A DNA stretch of 64,000 nt from the NCBI GenBank assembly GCA_030867875.1, contig JAOWCC010000237.1:7437713-7501712 (forward strand), written 5' to 3'. The notes under the pieces are model-generated. The model did no database searches. It was given only the letters and a program-made list of their open reading frames with translations, and was not told where the DNA came from. Positions 11,330-23,430 of this stretch are shown one piece after another. The stretch's first letter is position 1. Each line of letters starts with the position of its first letter. The position numbers were made by a program, and so were the translations under genes. The DNA comes from Actinernus sp. WN-2022. Its lineage: Eukaryota > Cnidaria > Anthozoa > Actiniaria > Actinernidae.

Positions 11330-11790
11330 AAGACACTAAACATAAGTCAATGATCCGTACTATTGTCATCAATTAATTGTTTGATTAGTTGTTGAATCGT
11401 TTGGTTTTCAATATAAATGATTGAACATTGCATATTAGAGCATAGTTCTATTCATAACCAAGGTGATCTGAGCCGTGTAAGAATATATGATTTTTTTGAG
11501 AATCTAATAAATCTAGCCATCTGGTATGGAGTAACATTGCAGATAAGGAAACTAATTGCTGCCGCTGAGCGGCATATCGGGGGCAATATAGAAAATAGTG
11601 TTGGATAGTTTCAATAGTTTCCCATGTGCAATCACAGATAGGAGAGGGTTTTCGATTAATTTTATATAGATGCGCATTGAGAGCGCAATGATTTAGACGC
11701 AATCTGGTATGTAACATTGAGCCATGTCGACTCAAGGAAATGTTATAAATTTTGTTATACTTATCCCACGGAAAGTATTAAGTTAAATTA
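11330..11790 (-). mobile_element. LINE ORF2 C-terminal fragment
   Basis: The minus strand encodes LHTRLRLNHCALNAHLYK, SPICDC, ETIQHYFLYCPRYAAQRQ and then LDSQKNHIFLHGSDHL, the C-terminal cysteine/histidine-containing tail common in non-LTR ORF2 proteins. It is interrupted by a stop at 11448 and has no RT core here. It is a relic in the intron between the linker exon at 13313 and LamG 2. Confidence 0.7.
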
Positions 11791-11799
11791 TAAGCATGA

Positions 11800-13300
11800 G
11801 GTCTGCACATCCTTTCCTAGTTTGTTTTAGGAAGTTAGAACAGATTTTGGTTTTGGAGCGCGTTTAATCGACTGATCTTTGACTGTTTGGAGCAACTCAG
11901 CGTAGACAAGATGACGGCTGGCTGTCATTACAGCACACACATCATCCTATGGAGCACAGCGGGCATAAATGACCTTGGAATCGCTCACGTTGAGCGTGGC
12001 ATAGATATATATAAACTAGCACATTTTCTTTAATTCGATCTCAAATTTAACGAAATTTCGTAGAATCAATCAGCTTTGTATATTGACGTTGTTGTGACGT
12101 CATAATGAACGACTTATTTTAATTTAAATTTCTCCATGACGTATTTCTCCATGACGTATACCTTTGAACATGTTATCACAACAACATAAATGTGTATTTT
12201 TGATTGCCGCAACTGTCTAGTCTCTACAATAAATATATGCTGAGTTATTAAGAACTTAAGATTCCTGTGACGTCACATTTTCTGTTGTCGTGGGTTCAGG
12301 ACATCAATCCTGCTTTCTACATTGAAGAAACATAAAACTGTATGACGTTTCCTCTTTTTCCATGAGAACTGAAAATTCTAAAAACATACGATTTTCGGTA
12401 ACGATTTATTCTTTAAATACGTTAAACTCTAAAAGTTGAATTATGTTGAAGTTATTTTGTAAATGGATCTATGTTGTATATTTCCTGCCAAAGTTATGCG
12501 GGAAAATTTCCAAAATTCAAATGTAATAACTTTTCTTCCTCTTAACCAATTCGAAAATATAAAATTTACTGATAAACAGGTAATTGAAAACAATATAAAT
12601 GGCTACATGACGTATTGTGACGTTATCAAGATGTCTACGGTAGTACTACTCATCGGATTTTGGTTTGTTCATTCGTCTTAATTCTCCCACAAAAATTAAA
12701 TCTTCAACGTTAGAAACCTTTGAAAATATAGCAACGCGATCGATTCGAGGGTTATTTGTGCTCACCGCTGAGGTGTTCTGTGGAGAAATTACTGCAGATG
12801 GTAATACTTTATGGCTATTAAGTTATTTATGTTCGCTTTTGAGTATGTTCAAGAATTGTTCTTTTGAGTATGTTCAGGAAATACTATATTATGACCAATT
12901 ATATTATTAAATTACACTAATTTGTTACCCAGCTAGATTAGCTCAATTATAGTTATTCTGGGTAACTACTACCTCATTTCTGTCAACATATACATGAATC
13001 TGCTCTTTTCCTTATTTCGTATGGTAATGAAGTTGTTGTTGTTGTTCTCATCGAAAAACAACAAACTACAGTTTTGTCGTTTTTTAGTTAAACATATATT
13101 ATATTATATTATCGTAAACGTTCTGCATGTATTTCTTTCGAGTAGATGACAGATTCTCCTGTTTTTTGAAGACATTTTCCTCGATGGAATATTGTGTACG
13201 ATTTAATTTGTTTTGGAACCGTTTCAATAGAGCCGTCTTTATCAGTGCTCTCTTAAAGAAAGACTATATTGGAGGAAAAAAATCTAAAGAAAGCCAGATT
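11800..13300. other. Intronic sequence without recognised features
   Basis: AT-rich sequence with short open frames only. No domain, splice-compatible exon or obvious repeat was identified. Confidence 0.4.
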
Positions 13301-13312
13301 TTGTTCACTTAC

Positions 13313-13364
13313 ATCATGTTAGAATCTGTTCCATCCAGCATCCAGTGAGCTAAAATGGCGGCAT
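13313..13364 (-). CDS. 52-nt linker exon opening LamG-like domain 2
   Basis: This exon has the same length (52 nt) and phases (1 to 2) as the exon at 36006-36057. It encodes DAAILAHWMLDGTDSNM, again with the HW-x-LDG first strand. The donor is GTAAGT, and the acceptor follows a T-rich tract. It lies 4.9 kb upstream of its LamG exon; the intervening intron contains LINE fragments and other repeats. Its match to the first linker exon is the strongest evidence that the two halves of the gene arose by internal duplication. Confidence 0.78.
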
Positions 13365-13699
13365 CTTAAAAAAAGATAATTATATAGCATTCAAAAACTC
13401 ATAATTCACGAGATAACTGTCTAATAACAAGGAGTATAATTGGTCACATGACCAACCTTGACACCCGTTAAATAGTAGGGTCTTGATACGATTTTCACTA
13501 GTAAGAGTGAGTGGGTCTATATAAAGATAGAAATACACGAGTCCATGAGGTGTCAACAGTAAATATTTATACTCCTCACTCTTACTATTGAAGTACTATC
13601 TTTGCGCCACGAACATGCGCAGCGGGTATAGCAAGTCCCATGATGGAAAGATGGTCTGTAGGCATTAATACAGGAATTGTATCCACTGATAAATCTAAC

Positions 13700-13817
13700 T
13701 TGGATATATACTTCATGGTAGTGTTTCGTTCCCTGCATAATACTGTAAAACAGTAGAGAAAATGATTACACAGGGAGACTATATGGAACGAAACACTACC
13801 ATGAAGTATATACCTTA
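13700..13817. repeat. Inverted repeat (hairpin, arms about 40 bp)
   Basis: TATACTTCATGGTAGTGTTT and its complement face each other around a central spacer. This is the size and shape of a small MITE. Confidence 0.75.
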
Positions 13818-13819
13818 AC

Positions 13820-14590
13820 TTGTGTAGCGGCTCAATTTAGTGCAAATTTCCCATTATCGTACGTCACCCATACTTAGGAAAAACAATCACACCTCCAGCA
13901 CAAAGAAACCACAATGGTCCGCAATAAGGAATCATTAGTCCAGCTTTTCTTTGACGCGCAACACAGAGAAATAAAATAGCAGAACTTATTTCTTTCAGAT
14001 ACATATTTGTATCGGTCGTTGGTTGATTTCAGGGTTCAGTTCCCTATCACAGATGATTTAGTAATCAGTTCTGTATCCAACAAGAGCTACTGTGTGTCGA
14101 AGTATGGACTGAATAATTATATAATCAGGACTTCACTGGGGTATACAGAGGCCAACATATGATATCATTCAAAGCACAGGATTGGCTAGTACTCTGGTGA
14201 ATTATTAATGCATTTTAAAGATCCGTATAAAGGACCTTCCAGAAATTCATTATAAAACCAAGGAATCCACCATAAATCTTTATAAAGACCCTGCTCATAC
14301 AGTGAAGTTCGGTATAAAGACCCGTGTGGAGAATCTCAGCTCAATAAGACAAGACTCAGGCATGTTCTCCCAAACATGCGGTCATAAATAACAACGACCA
14401 AGCACAAATGCTCCAAGGCTTATTTTACAACAACCGCCAAATTTCTCGCAATCTGATTAGCTTATTTTCATATGCAATATTTGGACAGACAACAAAAGCT
14501 GACGTCATTTGTCAAGGAGTGCGCGTGCGGCTTTCGTTTGAAGCTGAAAGTGTTTTGTTGTTGTAAAATTGACTAATAAATTTGTTGTTG
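13820..14590. other. Intronic sequence without recognised features
   Basis: Repeated TATAAAGA-type phrases occur between 14225 and 14330 but no defined repeat unit or exon is supported. Confidence 0.4.
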
Positions 14591-14594
14591 TTGT

Positions 14595-14733
14595 AAAAAA
14601 CAAATTGAAGTTAGTTTTTTATGTGTCTGCCCTAATATTGACGCCTCGTGGATCCACAGCTATTTTGACCATGTTATGACGAAAATCATTGTCAATATTA
14701 GGACAGACACAAAAAACTAACTTCAATTTGTTA
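14595..14733. mobile_element. Small MITE
   Basis: The ends are CAAATTGAAGTTAGTTTTTT and its complement, with arms of about 43 bp that also include GTGTCTGxCCTAATATTGAC, around a spacer of about 50 bp. Confidence 0.8.
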
Positions 14734-14746
14734 AGTTGAATAGTAA

Positions 14747-15160
14747 AATATTTCTTAATTTGAGTGTTGTGCAGGGGCAGATTTAGGGGGGCCCGACAGG
14801 GCCGCTGCCCCCTTTCGTTTGCATGCCCCGCCCCGCACCCCCTAGCTAATCGCGCCTATACGGCACCCTCCTTCTGCATTCCCTGGATCCGCCCCTGTGT
14901 TGCACCTGAGTTATAAAGGTTTATATTTCAAGTATGCTAATGACGTGATGTCAAACAGGTAATCATTTATTACACCATAGCTTACTGGTTGTGATAAATT
15001 ACTTGTTATATTACATCTATGTTATATTTGAAGCTTTTTTAATCAGAAGTAAGTTTCATGAAATGACAGTAAATTCCCTGTTTGACGTCATACATTAGCA
15101 TGTTCGAAATTAAACCTTCATAACTCATGCAAAACCCAAATCAATAAATATTTTACTTAT
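14747..15160. mobile_element. MITE related to the 9067 element, host of a nested hAT MITE
   Basis: The left part AAAATATTTCTTAATTTGAG with GATGTCAAACAGG is mirrored by CCTGTTTGACGTC and AATCAATAAATATTTT on the right. The internal phrases AATATTTCTTGATTTGGGTG and GCTAATGACGTGATGTC are shared with the MITE at 9067-9454, so both belong to one extended family. Confidence 0.7.
14772..14897. mobile_element. hAT-like MITE nested in another MITE
   Basis: The termini CAGGGGCAGATTTAG and CTGGATCCGCCCCTG are hAT-type inverted repeats. Flanking GTGTTGTG and GTGTTGCA form an imperfect 8-bp target duplication, the size expected for hAT. Length is about 126 bp. Confidence 0.72.
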
Positions 15161-15174
15161 CTATTATTTACTTG

Positions 15175-15400
15175 ATGTAGAATCGATTTTAATAACAAAA
15201 CGAAGGGCATTTTAAGGAACGCGAATGTTTGCTCCGATACAGTAATTCTTCGCTTTTCAACAAAATGTCCGTTTAATAAACTCTCAGAACGTGTGTTTAA
15301 ACCTGATAAAACAGTACTGCTCGTTTTCAAAGTGAAATTGTTATCATTTTCAGTGACCACGTTGGTCCCGTCTACAAGACAATAGTTCATCTTCATGCTT
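15175..15400. other. Short spacer between MITEs
   Basis: No feature recognised. Confidence 0.4.
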
Positions 15401-15402
15401 AT

Positions 15403-17112
15403 CATAGTTAATAGAGTGGAATGGTTAGGAAACCTGGAAAACTTTAAAGGGGCTAACACAGGCACTGCGATTTAGGTTGAAAAGACAAGAAAGACTGTGC
15501 ACGGTAATAGTTCATTAGCGTCCCCTGTACGACTGAACCCACGCGTTTCTATTGGCTGATTGATTAAAGGGATACCCGAGTGAAAAACACATTTGGCTCA
15601 AAAGCATCTTTCAGATGTCATTTGTTCAGAAAATGTATTAAAATTTGATAAAACTTTTTCAGAGTTGAGAACGAGCCCCTCAAAGTTGGCCCCGCGAAGA
15701 CATAGGCGCCGCCATTTTGTTTTACATTAATTCCTGTGACGTTTCATTACGTCACTTCGTCCACCGGAGTCTTGCGGCTAACTTGTAGCGACTTGTTTTC
15801 TTTGTAGAATTTTCACACGCTCGAAATTAGAGTAGATTTTCATCGATACGGCAGAGCAATTTCGTACTAGAACAAAAATATGACGAAGACGATATTGTGA
15901 CAGAAGTTCAGAAGACTGGGAGGACGAAGAAAAGCATGTGGAAGGCGAGAATATCAACGAACAACAAAGGCGACTACCGAGCTAGTGCAAAACTGGTGTT
16001 GTGCTATGATGTAAAGATTCGCTGTGTGTTTTTGTATGGAACTTGTCAGCCTTAAACGCAAGACTAAGGTAGATTATGACAATATTGATATTGGCATTGC
16101 TTTCGAAACTTGTGTATTATTGGAGCTATATAATTTGCGAGTTATCCGGTTCGATCTGTACTGACTGCATGGCTTTGTGCAACTGAAACGAAACACCTGA
16201 AAAGTTAAAACCTCCCTGTAAAAACCGATCATAACTAGCCCAACATAGCAGAATATATGCAATGACACAAGAACGAGATACTCGGAGCAATTATATTGCA
16301 AAAATAATTCCATTCCCTTATTAAATTGTGTGAAAGCATTGGCGCGATCAAGCCCGGCATGTTTGTTAGAACCAGTTATAGGTAAACGAAATTAAAATTA
16401 TGTGGCTTGCTACACCCTGATTACCTCTCTGGGTCAAATTAAACAAGTTTCGATTGCTATGCCGATATCAATATTGCAATAATCTACCTTTAGTCTTGTG
16501 TTTAAGGCTGACAAGTTCCATACAAAAAAACACAGCGAATCTTTATAGCACTAGCTCGGTAGTCGCCTTTTGTTGTTCGTTGATATTCTCGCCTTCCACA
16601 TGCTTTTCTTCGTCCTCCCAGTCTTCTGAACTTCTCTCACAATATCGTCTTCATCATATTTTTGTTCTAGTATGAAATTGCTCTGCCGTATCGATGAAAA
16701 TCTACTCTAATTCCGAGCGTGTGAAAATTCTACAAAGAAAACAAGTCGCTACAAGCATAGTTAACTATGCTACAAGTTAGCCGCAAGACTCCGGTGGGAC
16801 GACGTGACGTAATGAAACGTCACAGGAATTAATGTAAAACAAAATGGCGGCGCCCATGTCTTCGCGGGGCCAACTTTGAGGGGCTCGTTCTCAACTCTGA
16901 AAAAGTTTTATAAAATTTTAATACATTTTCTGAACAAAGTACATCTGAAAGATGCTTTTGAGCTCAAATGTGTTTTTCACTCGGGTATCCCTTTAACATA
17001 TTCCAATATCTGTTGTGTATTGTGCAGCACGGTCACGGTTGAAAAATGCGAACATAGACCTATAACAAAGAAGGTCGCTGGGTTTTATAACCATTCCACT
17101 CTATTAACTATG
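15403..17112. mobile_element. CATAG-type MITE carrying a nested TTAA foldback
   Basis: The outer ends are CATAGTTAATAGAGTGGAAT and its complement, the same termini as the short MITE at 61183-61465. The left portion (15403-15563) and right portion (16997-17112) together correspond to that short copy. The intervening 1.4 kb is a separate insertion. Flanking target duplication is not preserved here. Confidence 0.8.
15568..16992. mobile_element. TTAA-flanked foldback element with arms over 500 bp
   Basis: Left end AGGGATACCCGAGTG and right end CACTCGGGTATCCCT are flanked by TTAA (15564-15567 and 16993-16996). Arms 15568-16095 and 16440-16992 are near-perfect reverse complements around a spacer of about 345 bp. 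The empty site is seen in the sister MITE at 61183-61465. No transposase frame is present, so it must have been moved in trans. Confidence 0.85.
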
Positions 17113-17119
17113 TGCTGAC

Positions 17120-17730
17120 CTACATCCAACTTGTTCTGATTTCAATTTAGTGAATTGTTCAACTTTTGTTCAACCTTTTTTCTTTCACTCTGTTGTCTTT
17201 CCTTCGTTTTTAACTCGTGGATGCGCGAAAGTTATTGGGATGGTTGAACGAAACGTGTTGGATCACTCACTATGTCGTTAGCGGCCAAGTCGCTTTGTCG
17301 GAAGGATTTATTATTTGCATATCGATATTAAAGTTTCATCAGTTTGCATTTGCTGCGAACATCAGCAGTCGCATTAAAGCTAGAAATGACGCGTTATTTA
17401 ATTATTTCCCTTATATTATTTACCGGCTAATCAGATCTGTTTGGCTGTTTATGGAGTATCTGTTCTCTTTAACAATGAGCAGTCGTGCTCGTTTTACCCA
17501 AAGTAAGCCGATCGGTAGTTTGATAGCATGTACATCTAGACTACAAAATGCTGAATGAAACAGCTCTTCAGCAATTTCTTCGAATATCTAAAAGAAAGCT
17601 CTGGCTACGTACCATACAGGTCATACAGTGAGTATGCAACTGTACTAACCACAATAGCAGTCCGTATCACAAAAAGTGCCGGACGTTATCGTAAGCCTTA
17701 CTGATACCGATGCGAGGCTAGCCTGCGTAG
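17120..17730. other. Intronic sequence without recognised features
   Basis: One short plus-strand open frame (17217-17558) has no recognisable domain. Confidence 0.4.
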
Positions 17731-17819
17731 TTGACCGAATTGACCGCTTTTTTGTATTTGACAGATTTTCTGTAAGTGACTGATTTGTTTGTAATTGACT
17801 GATTTTTTATTTAACAAAT

Positions 17820-20520
17820 AACAGATGGTTCTCCTTGTTATATAACAAAATAATGCACGCTCGAGACTTGAAAAACTGTGGATGCACGAGCGGAACGCCT
17901 TCGGCCGAGGCACGAGTCACAAAAGGCAAGCCGTTTATTATTATTATTTGTGTGTGTGTGTCGCTGGTTGGCGCCGTCAACCAATCAGATTTCGACTGGT
18001 CACGTGACACGTACGTTGCGCCAGCCATGTGACAGTGAACAACATTTTCAGATTTTTCAAGATGGCGGCGAGTGGGAGTTTTGACTAAGCATAACGTTTA
18101 ATATCAGCTGTTTTTTTGTGTAAACCAAAGGTTCCTTCAAGTGCAATACCAATATTTTTGTATTTTCTAAAGCTGAGAGGTGTTTCACGGGCTTTGGACG
18201 GGAATTTATCACATATTATGCGACATGCTTTAAGATACACTCGTGAGACGTGACACTGACAGCTAGTCCGCTCTGCGATCAACACTGACTATATATAAAG
18301 ACAACAGCTTCTAAATGTAAGTAGCCGCTAATCTGAACATGATAACCCGTATACCAATTGACTGTCGTTGTGTTGTTATTTATTGTTATTAACCTCTCGA
18401 AAGTGTAGTAGAAATGACCAGATTTCTCAGTTCTCTGACTGACAGGGGCCTTTTAAAAGAATTACAGTCGTTTCGCCCCCCATGCACATGTATTTAAATG
18501 TTTATAAAGATGTAGAAAATGAGCACTAGCTAGCACAGTGGCAGCTCACTAATACTAGAAAATGGTGGTCTGTAGTTTATGACCTCAATTGAAAATATTG
18601 TATTGAGAATTTAGCCTGAATGTCAGCCGTCTCCACTGGTTTGTTAATAATTGAGAATTACAAATAGATGACTTTATTTCACATGTAGAATGACATTACC
18701 TAACTATTTACAGTGAATAGCAACATTATGTGGAATTTGTTGTTCTAAATTGCTTGATTTCTCATAGTTGTACTGCACCTGATATAATTACAATGCATCA
18801 AATTTGAGTGACTCAATATCGTGAAGACTACTCAAAGTAACCATTGCACTTCAATCAACAACACCCATACCAAGTTTGTTTTGTAATTCTAACGACCCTC
18901 AAGGAACAATAATATTGAAAAGAAAGTAATATTAAACTACAGAATTGAGGGAAATTGTGGCTGAAATGTACATGCACAGCATGTGTGTGTATTATGGCTC
19001 TATCATTTCCAACCCCCCCCCCCCCCCCCCCCCCCCTACCCCCCCCCCCCCTCCCCCCAGGCATACCCTAACCTAACCGGAATACGTGGGGCATTTGCAC
19101 ATTGACATTTGACAGACAAGAGCATCAGTAGAGAACCAATTCTCTGGCTACTCTAGCACAAACCATGTTGACACAAAATTATGCTAGAACTCCATGCAGT
19201 ACATGCTATAGATGGCCCGAGTTAAGGCCACTCAGGGCCTCTTGTTTGTTTTATAATATAAACTTCAATGTAGACGAAGGAAATTAAGCTATCTTTCGAA
19301 CCCGCGTAAAAATCTAAAAGCAAACTGACGACAGCGAAAACCATTTTAATGTACTTGACTTGTTTACAACTTTGTTCGTTGCTGATTGGTTCAATTGTGA
19401 CAGCTGATGGATGAAGTAATCTGCTAAGAATAGAACGTGTCAATCGATAAAAGTGAAAGACAGAAATTGCAAAAGCCGGCAAATGAAATGGGTTGTAATA
19501 TTGTCATCTGGTCAAAAACTGTTGCAGGAAACAAAGTGCTTTCATTTTACAATTTCTAGTCAGCAAAGGAGAAGTTTATCTGCACATTGTGATAGTGCAA
19601 GGCGTTGAAAATGAAAGCGTTAGCGAATTAGCGGCAGTAGAGTTGGACACGTGAGTTGAGGATTGCCGACTATTTTCTACAACAACTGCATAGTTGACAC
19701 TGATTACTGATTCTGTGGTCTCAAGAAGGATATTTTCTTTATCCCAAGGAACAGTGTTGTAACTACTGCTCTGATGGCCGTGTTGCGTAGCTTATGTGGC
19801 TCTCTTCGTTGGCATGGCTGCTATACACATGAATGATAATCTACTCTTTTGGAATTCTGCCAGTTCTGCTTCTCTGCAAGTTTTATCGCCCGTTTTTCAT
19901 TCAGGAACATTCAGGAACCTCTCAAACGAATTTCTACATGGAACCAGAGAAATCCCATTGTATTCTTCGCAATTCACTGTTCAGGTTTCAGCATAAAGCA
20001 GGCTTATTACATTTATCGTCGAGTTATTTGTGAGTCATGTCTTGTTGTTGTGTTGTCACTTTTCTCTCGTTTAATAATACACCAGGCTGTTAGAAAAACC
20101 ACATTTTTCTTAAATTCAATCATTTTTTTATATCAAACTCTCAATGAGTAACACTGTATTAGAATGTGGACATTGCTTTTCTCAACTTCAAACGTAGCAT
20201 CCCATTTTGCGGTCGCTTTAGAGCACGAAGCCGATGCTAAATTCTCTCGCCGATCATTTTCTTTTAGTTTTGGGAAGCAACTTCTATTTTCCTCTTCTTC
20301 AACACACCTTAACAACTCAAAGTCAGACATGTTTTCTTCCCAGTCTATGAAATTATCTCCGTTAGCTATATAAACTCGCGAAAAACAATCACCGATACGT
20401 TTTGTTTCGATTGGATTCTCAGCGTGCTTGATTTTTTTCTTGAGCGTGCATTTAAAACAAAATCAAGCACGCTGAGCATCCAATCAAATCGCACGTTTTT
20501 AGGATGATCCCATAATTTAT
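17820..20520. other. Sequence inserted between minisatellite blocks
   Basis: No coding domain was recognised. It contains a C homopolymer (19013-19060) and a short hairpin (20407-20490, arms around AATCAAGCACGCTGAG). Whether it is one insertion or several is not clear. Confidence 0.4.
19013..19060. repeat. Poly-C tract
   Basis: A nearly uninterrupted run of C. Length may be inaccurate in any assembly. Confidence 0.9.
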
Positions 20521-20612
20521 ATTACAATGTAATTTACTGACTTTTTGTAATTGTTTTTTTGTAATTCACTGATTTTTTTAATTGACCGATTTTTTTGTAA
20601 TTGACCAAAGAC

Positions 20613-21278
20613 ATATGGGCCGCGTCAGGCAAAAAGGGCCCGGACGACATAATATGTAAATGTATTTTGAAATTGTACCATGATTTTTATACTTGTGGTG
20701 CGATTACAATATGCATCGCGAGCGCCACATTGTGCTACTAACAAGTAGTGTTTATTTCATGAAATTGACCAGTTAAATCGAAGACGAAATTTATGATATT
20801 TTTATACGAGGGTGTGATCACAATTTTAGCAGGCGCAAATGATTCCTTATCATCAGACGATTGTTTCAAGGTGTAACTTGTACTATTGCTAAAATCATAT
20901 TATGAGCTACGGGGAGTAGAATGACTGCAGAAAAGAATTTTTTTGACCAAGAAGTGATTATCTTGTTCATTTTATTTATTTTTTACTCTTTAATGCCAGC
21001 AGGTATAAGTGAATGTCATACATCAAAATCATCCACTCTGACAGGATTCCCAATTTTTGTGGTCATATTTGTGATCGGGCCCTTGCATCAAAAATCACAT
21101 AAATTTCACCCCTGATTTTTTGTCAATTTCTTGAAACTGACATTTATTGTTAGGAATGAAATGTAGCGCTTCTCGTCAAGAATACAATACAATCTTCAAC
21201 CTGTTATAAGGAACACTGTTGTAGGAATTATTTAACTTGAATGTCGTCCGGGCCCTTTTTGCCTGACGCGGCCCATAT
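20613..21278. mobile_element. MITE interrupting the minisatellite
   Basis: Ends ATATGGGCCGCGTCAGGCAA and its complement match over 38 bp (through AAAGGGCCCGGACGACAT). The same minisatellite lies directly on both sides. Internal DNA has no transposase frame. Confidence 0.85.
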
Positions 21279-21489
21279 TTCAATTGACTGATTTTGCATT
21301 GTAATTGACTGACTTTTTGTAATTTATTTTTTGTAATTGACCGTGTTTTTCAATTGACCGATTTGTTTGCACTTGACAGAGATTTCTGTAATTGACCTTG
21401 TTTTCTCTCAATTAACCAAGCAGTTTTGCTGAATTGACAAATCGTTTTTGCAATTGACAAAGCGTTTTTCAATTGACGGGTCTAGGATG

Positions 21490-22760
21490 TGTAATGTGAT
21501 AAGGTGTAAATGTTTACAAAATATATTTAAATTTTGGACCATTCCGAGCGCCATATTATGCCTCGTTTAGCCTAGGGATTACCCTCCTAAATCAGAGGTT
21601 TCTCATCTTTTCTGGGCCTTTTTTCCAGAGAATTTCCATGTTCGGCTTTCGTTGTGCCGTTCTTGAACTGATCTGAAGACTGAAATGGAAACAATCTAAA
21701 TGATATCAGGGAATACTTTTTTGTCGGTACAGAAGACAACAGACAAAACGCAAGAACTCTTCTATACACATGCAAAGGACAAATTCTACCGACCAGGACT
21801 GATGTTGATAGCGAAGGAATGCAACCGAAAAGCGCGACTTTTAATAATAGACTGTCATTGCTGTGAAAAACTTTCATCGAAAAAGAGCCCGAGAAAAGTC
21901 AACTACAAAGAAATATCGACCTGTTTACAAAGCTCAGTGGGTATGTTCAGTAGTTATGTAGCTGTTGAGGTAAATAATTCCGACGTTTCAAGCATATAAC
22001 TTATTGTAACGATAATGTGGATCTAAGAGGTCAAACAAAGAGGACGTTTTCTCCGAAATTAATCGGGATCTGAACTTGAAAATCATGAAGATAACTTATA
22101 CAATGTCGAACGATTTGAATTAGTGTTCTTGTAGTAGATTTGCTGTAAATGAGCCGCTAGTAAAGATTTCAATTTGCCAAACGAATTTACCGCACCGGGT
22201 GTCCCGTAACACAGATACCAGACCTCAGATCCCGAAAGCTGAGCTAAGTGACCTGCTAAAGTACATTTCATAATTTCGTAGCACTTGACTACAACATCTG
22301 ATTTTTGAAGTCAAATTAGAATATCCTCAAATTGTAGTGCAGCAGTCGCACGAACCCCGCGACACATTTCACAGAAAACTATTAACATCTGTTTGTGTTA
22401 ATTATATTCGGGTTTTCTATGAGATCCTTACCCCTAAATACTGAAATAAAATCAACAGAAATTGTTCTTGAACAGTTGAATACATCAGGAAATTTGCTTT
22501 TATTTCAGTTTTTCGGCATGCATATGAATGATAGAAACCAACAAAATACAAAGTACAGAGCTTTTACTATTTCAATTGTTTAATGCCTAACCTTAGTAGT
22601 AAGGGTTGGAAAACCTGCGCTCACTAAATGCGATCGTGTCATAATTGTTATTTGGAGTATTTATTAATACTTTAAGTATAAATTTGTAGCAGTTGTAACG
22701 CGCAAAGTTACACCCGAGGAGGAAGTACTCCCATATAAAAGCTATACGATTATGTGAGCG
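21490..22760. other. Intronic sequence without recognised features
   Basis: The plus-strand frame at 21700-21999 is open for 99 codons but shows no recognisable domain or splice context. Confidence 0.4.
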
Positions 22761-22772
22761 CATCTGTATGTA

Positions 22773-22922
22773 CCTGAGTTCAGTTGTTCAAAGGGCGGAT
22801 AACCTTATCCAGCGGATAAAGCCTTATCCAGTGGATAAAATAAGCTAGTTTAGTTTACACTTATCTACTGGTTAAATCTTTCTCCAGTGGATAGCGTTAT
22901 CCACCCTTTGGACAACCTGGTC
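22773..22922. mobile_element. 150-bp MITE with 9-bp target duplication
   Basis: The inverted ends contain GTTGTTCAAAGGG and CCCTTTGGACAAC, with internal repeats of the TTATCCAGxGGATAA phrase. CTGTATGTA flanks both sides (22764-22772 and 22923-22931). Confidence 0.75.
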
Positions 22923-23319
22923 CTGTATGTATCTATGTACCGCTGGATAGGGGTATACGTATTCTGTTCAAATTTATTTTCAATAGCAATATTCGCACTG
23001 TAAGGGCAGAAAACGTATCTTGTGAAAAGGCTTTGCTTATATGAGCGCTGCTAAAGCAATCTTGTGTAAACATGCTCCTGTTATATGTCAGTAATTTGTA
23101 AATAAGCACCATGAGACTGTAATGATATGGCACTATATACAGTTGTAAGTATGCTTATTAAGATTATTATAAGCAGTCATATACAGCTGTCTATTGATTC
23201 TAAAAAATAGACATAACTTCCAAACTGATGGGACCAGTCATAGGACTAGATGGAGTCCCCTAGTCATGACCATAACAATCAGCAATAACTACGTCTTTTT
23301 GCTGTGTTTATATTTTTAC

Positions 23320-23430
23320 CTATCTGGCAGTTTGATCCAGAATAATTTGCTGGACATGTACATCTGTATCCATCCAACTGCTCCTTACACGATCCACCAT
23401 TAAGACAAGGGTCAATGGAACAATGGAACA
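23320..23430 (-). CDS. EGF-like domain exon with a duplicated 5' border
   Basis: This 111-nt exon is phase 1 at both ends. The EGF cysteines read HCSIDPC, GGSC, GYRC, TC, SNCQ. The usual INE before the first cysteine is missing. Right after the acceptor CCTCAG the 8-mer TGTTCCAT occurs twice in tandem, and with phase 1 the duplication still gives an in-frame EGF (VFH before the first Cys). Donor is GTAAAA. Duplication and loss at the border seem to have been tolerated because the frame is kept. Confidence 0.8.
   Translation of the reverse strand, partial: CSIVPLTLVLMVDRVRSSWMDTDVHVQQIILDQTAR

Larger units (their letters stand above)
17733..21482. repeat. Interrupted minisatellite, unit about 18-20 bp (AATTGACxGATTTTTTGT type)
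   Basis: Three blocks (17733-17815, 20527-20612, 21284-21482) consist of the same loosely repeated phrase (TTGTAATTGACCGATTTTTT and variants). They are separated by 2.7 kb and 0.67 kb of unrelated DNA, so the array looks to have been broken by insertions. Confidence 0.75.

Noticed and set aside
18855..19064. Glycine-rich open frame
   Set aside because: It is a translation of a poly-C/poly-G tract.
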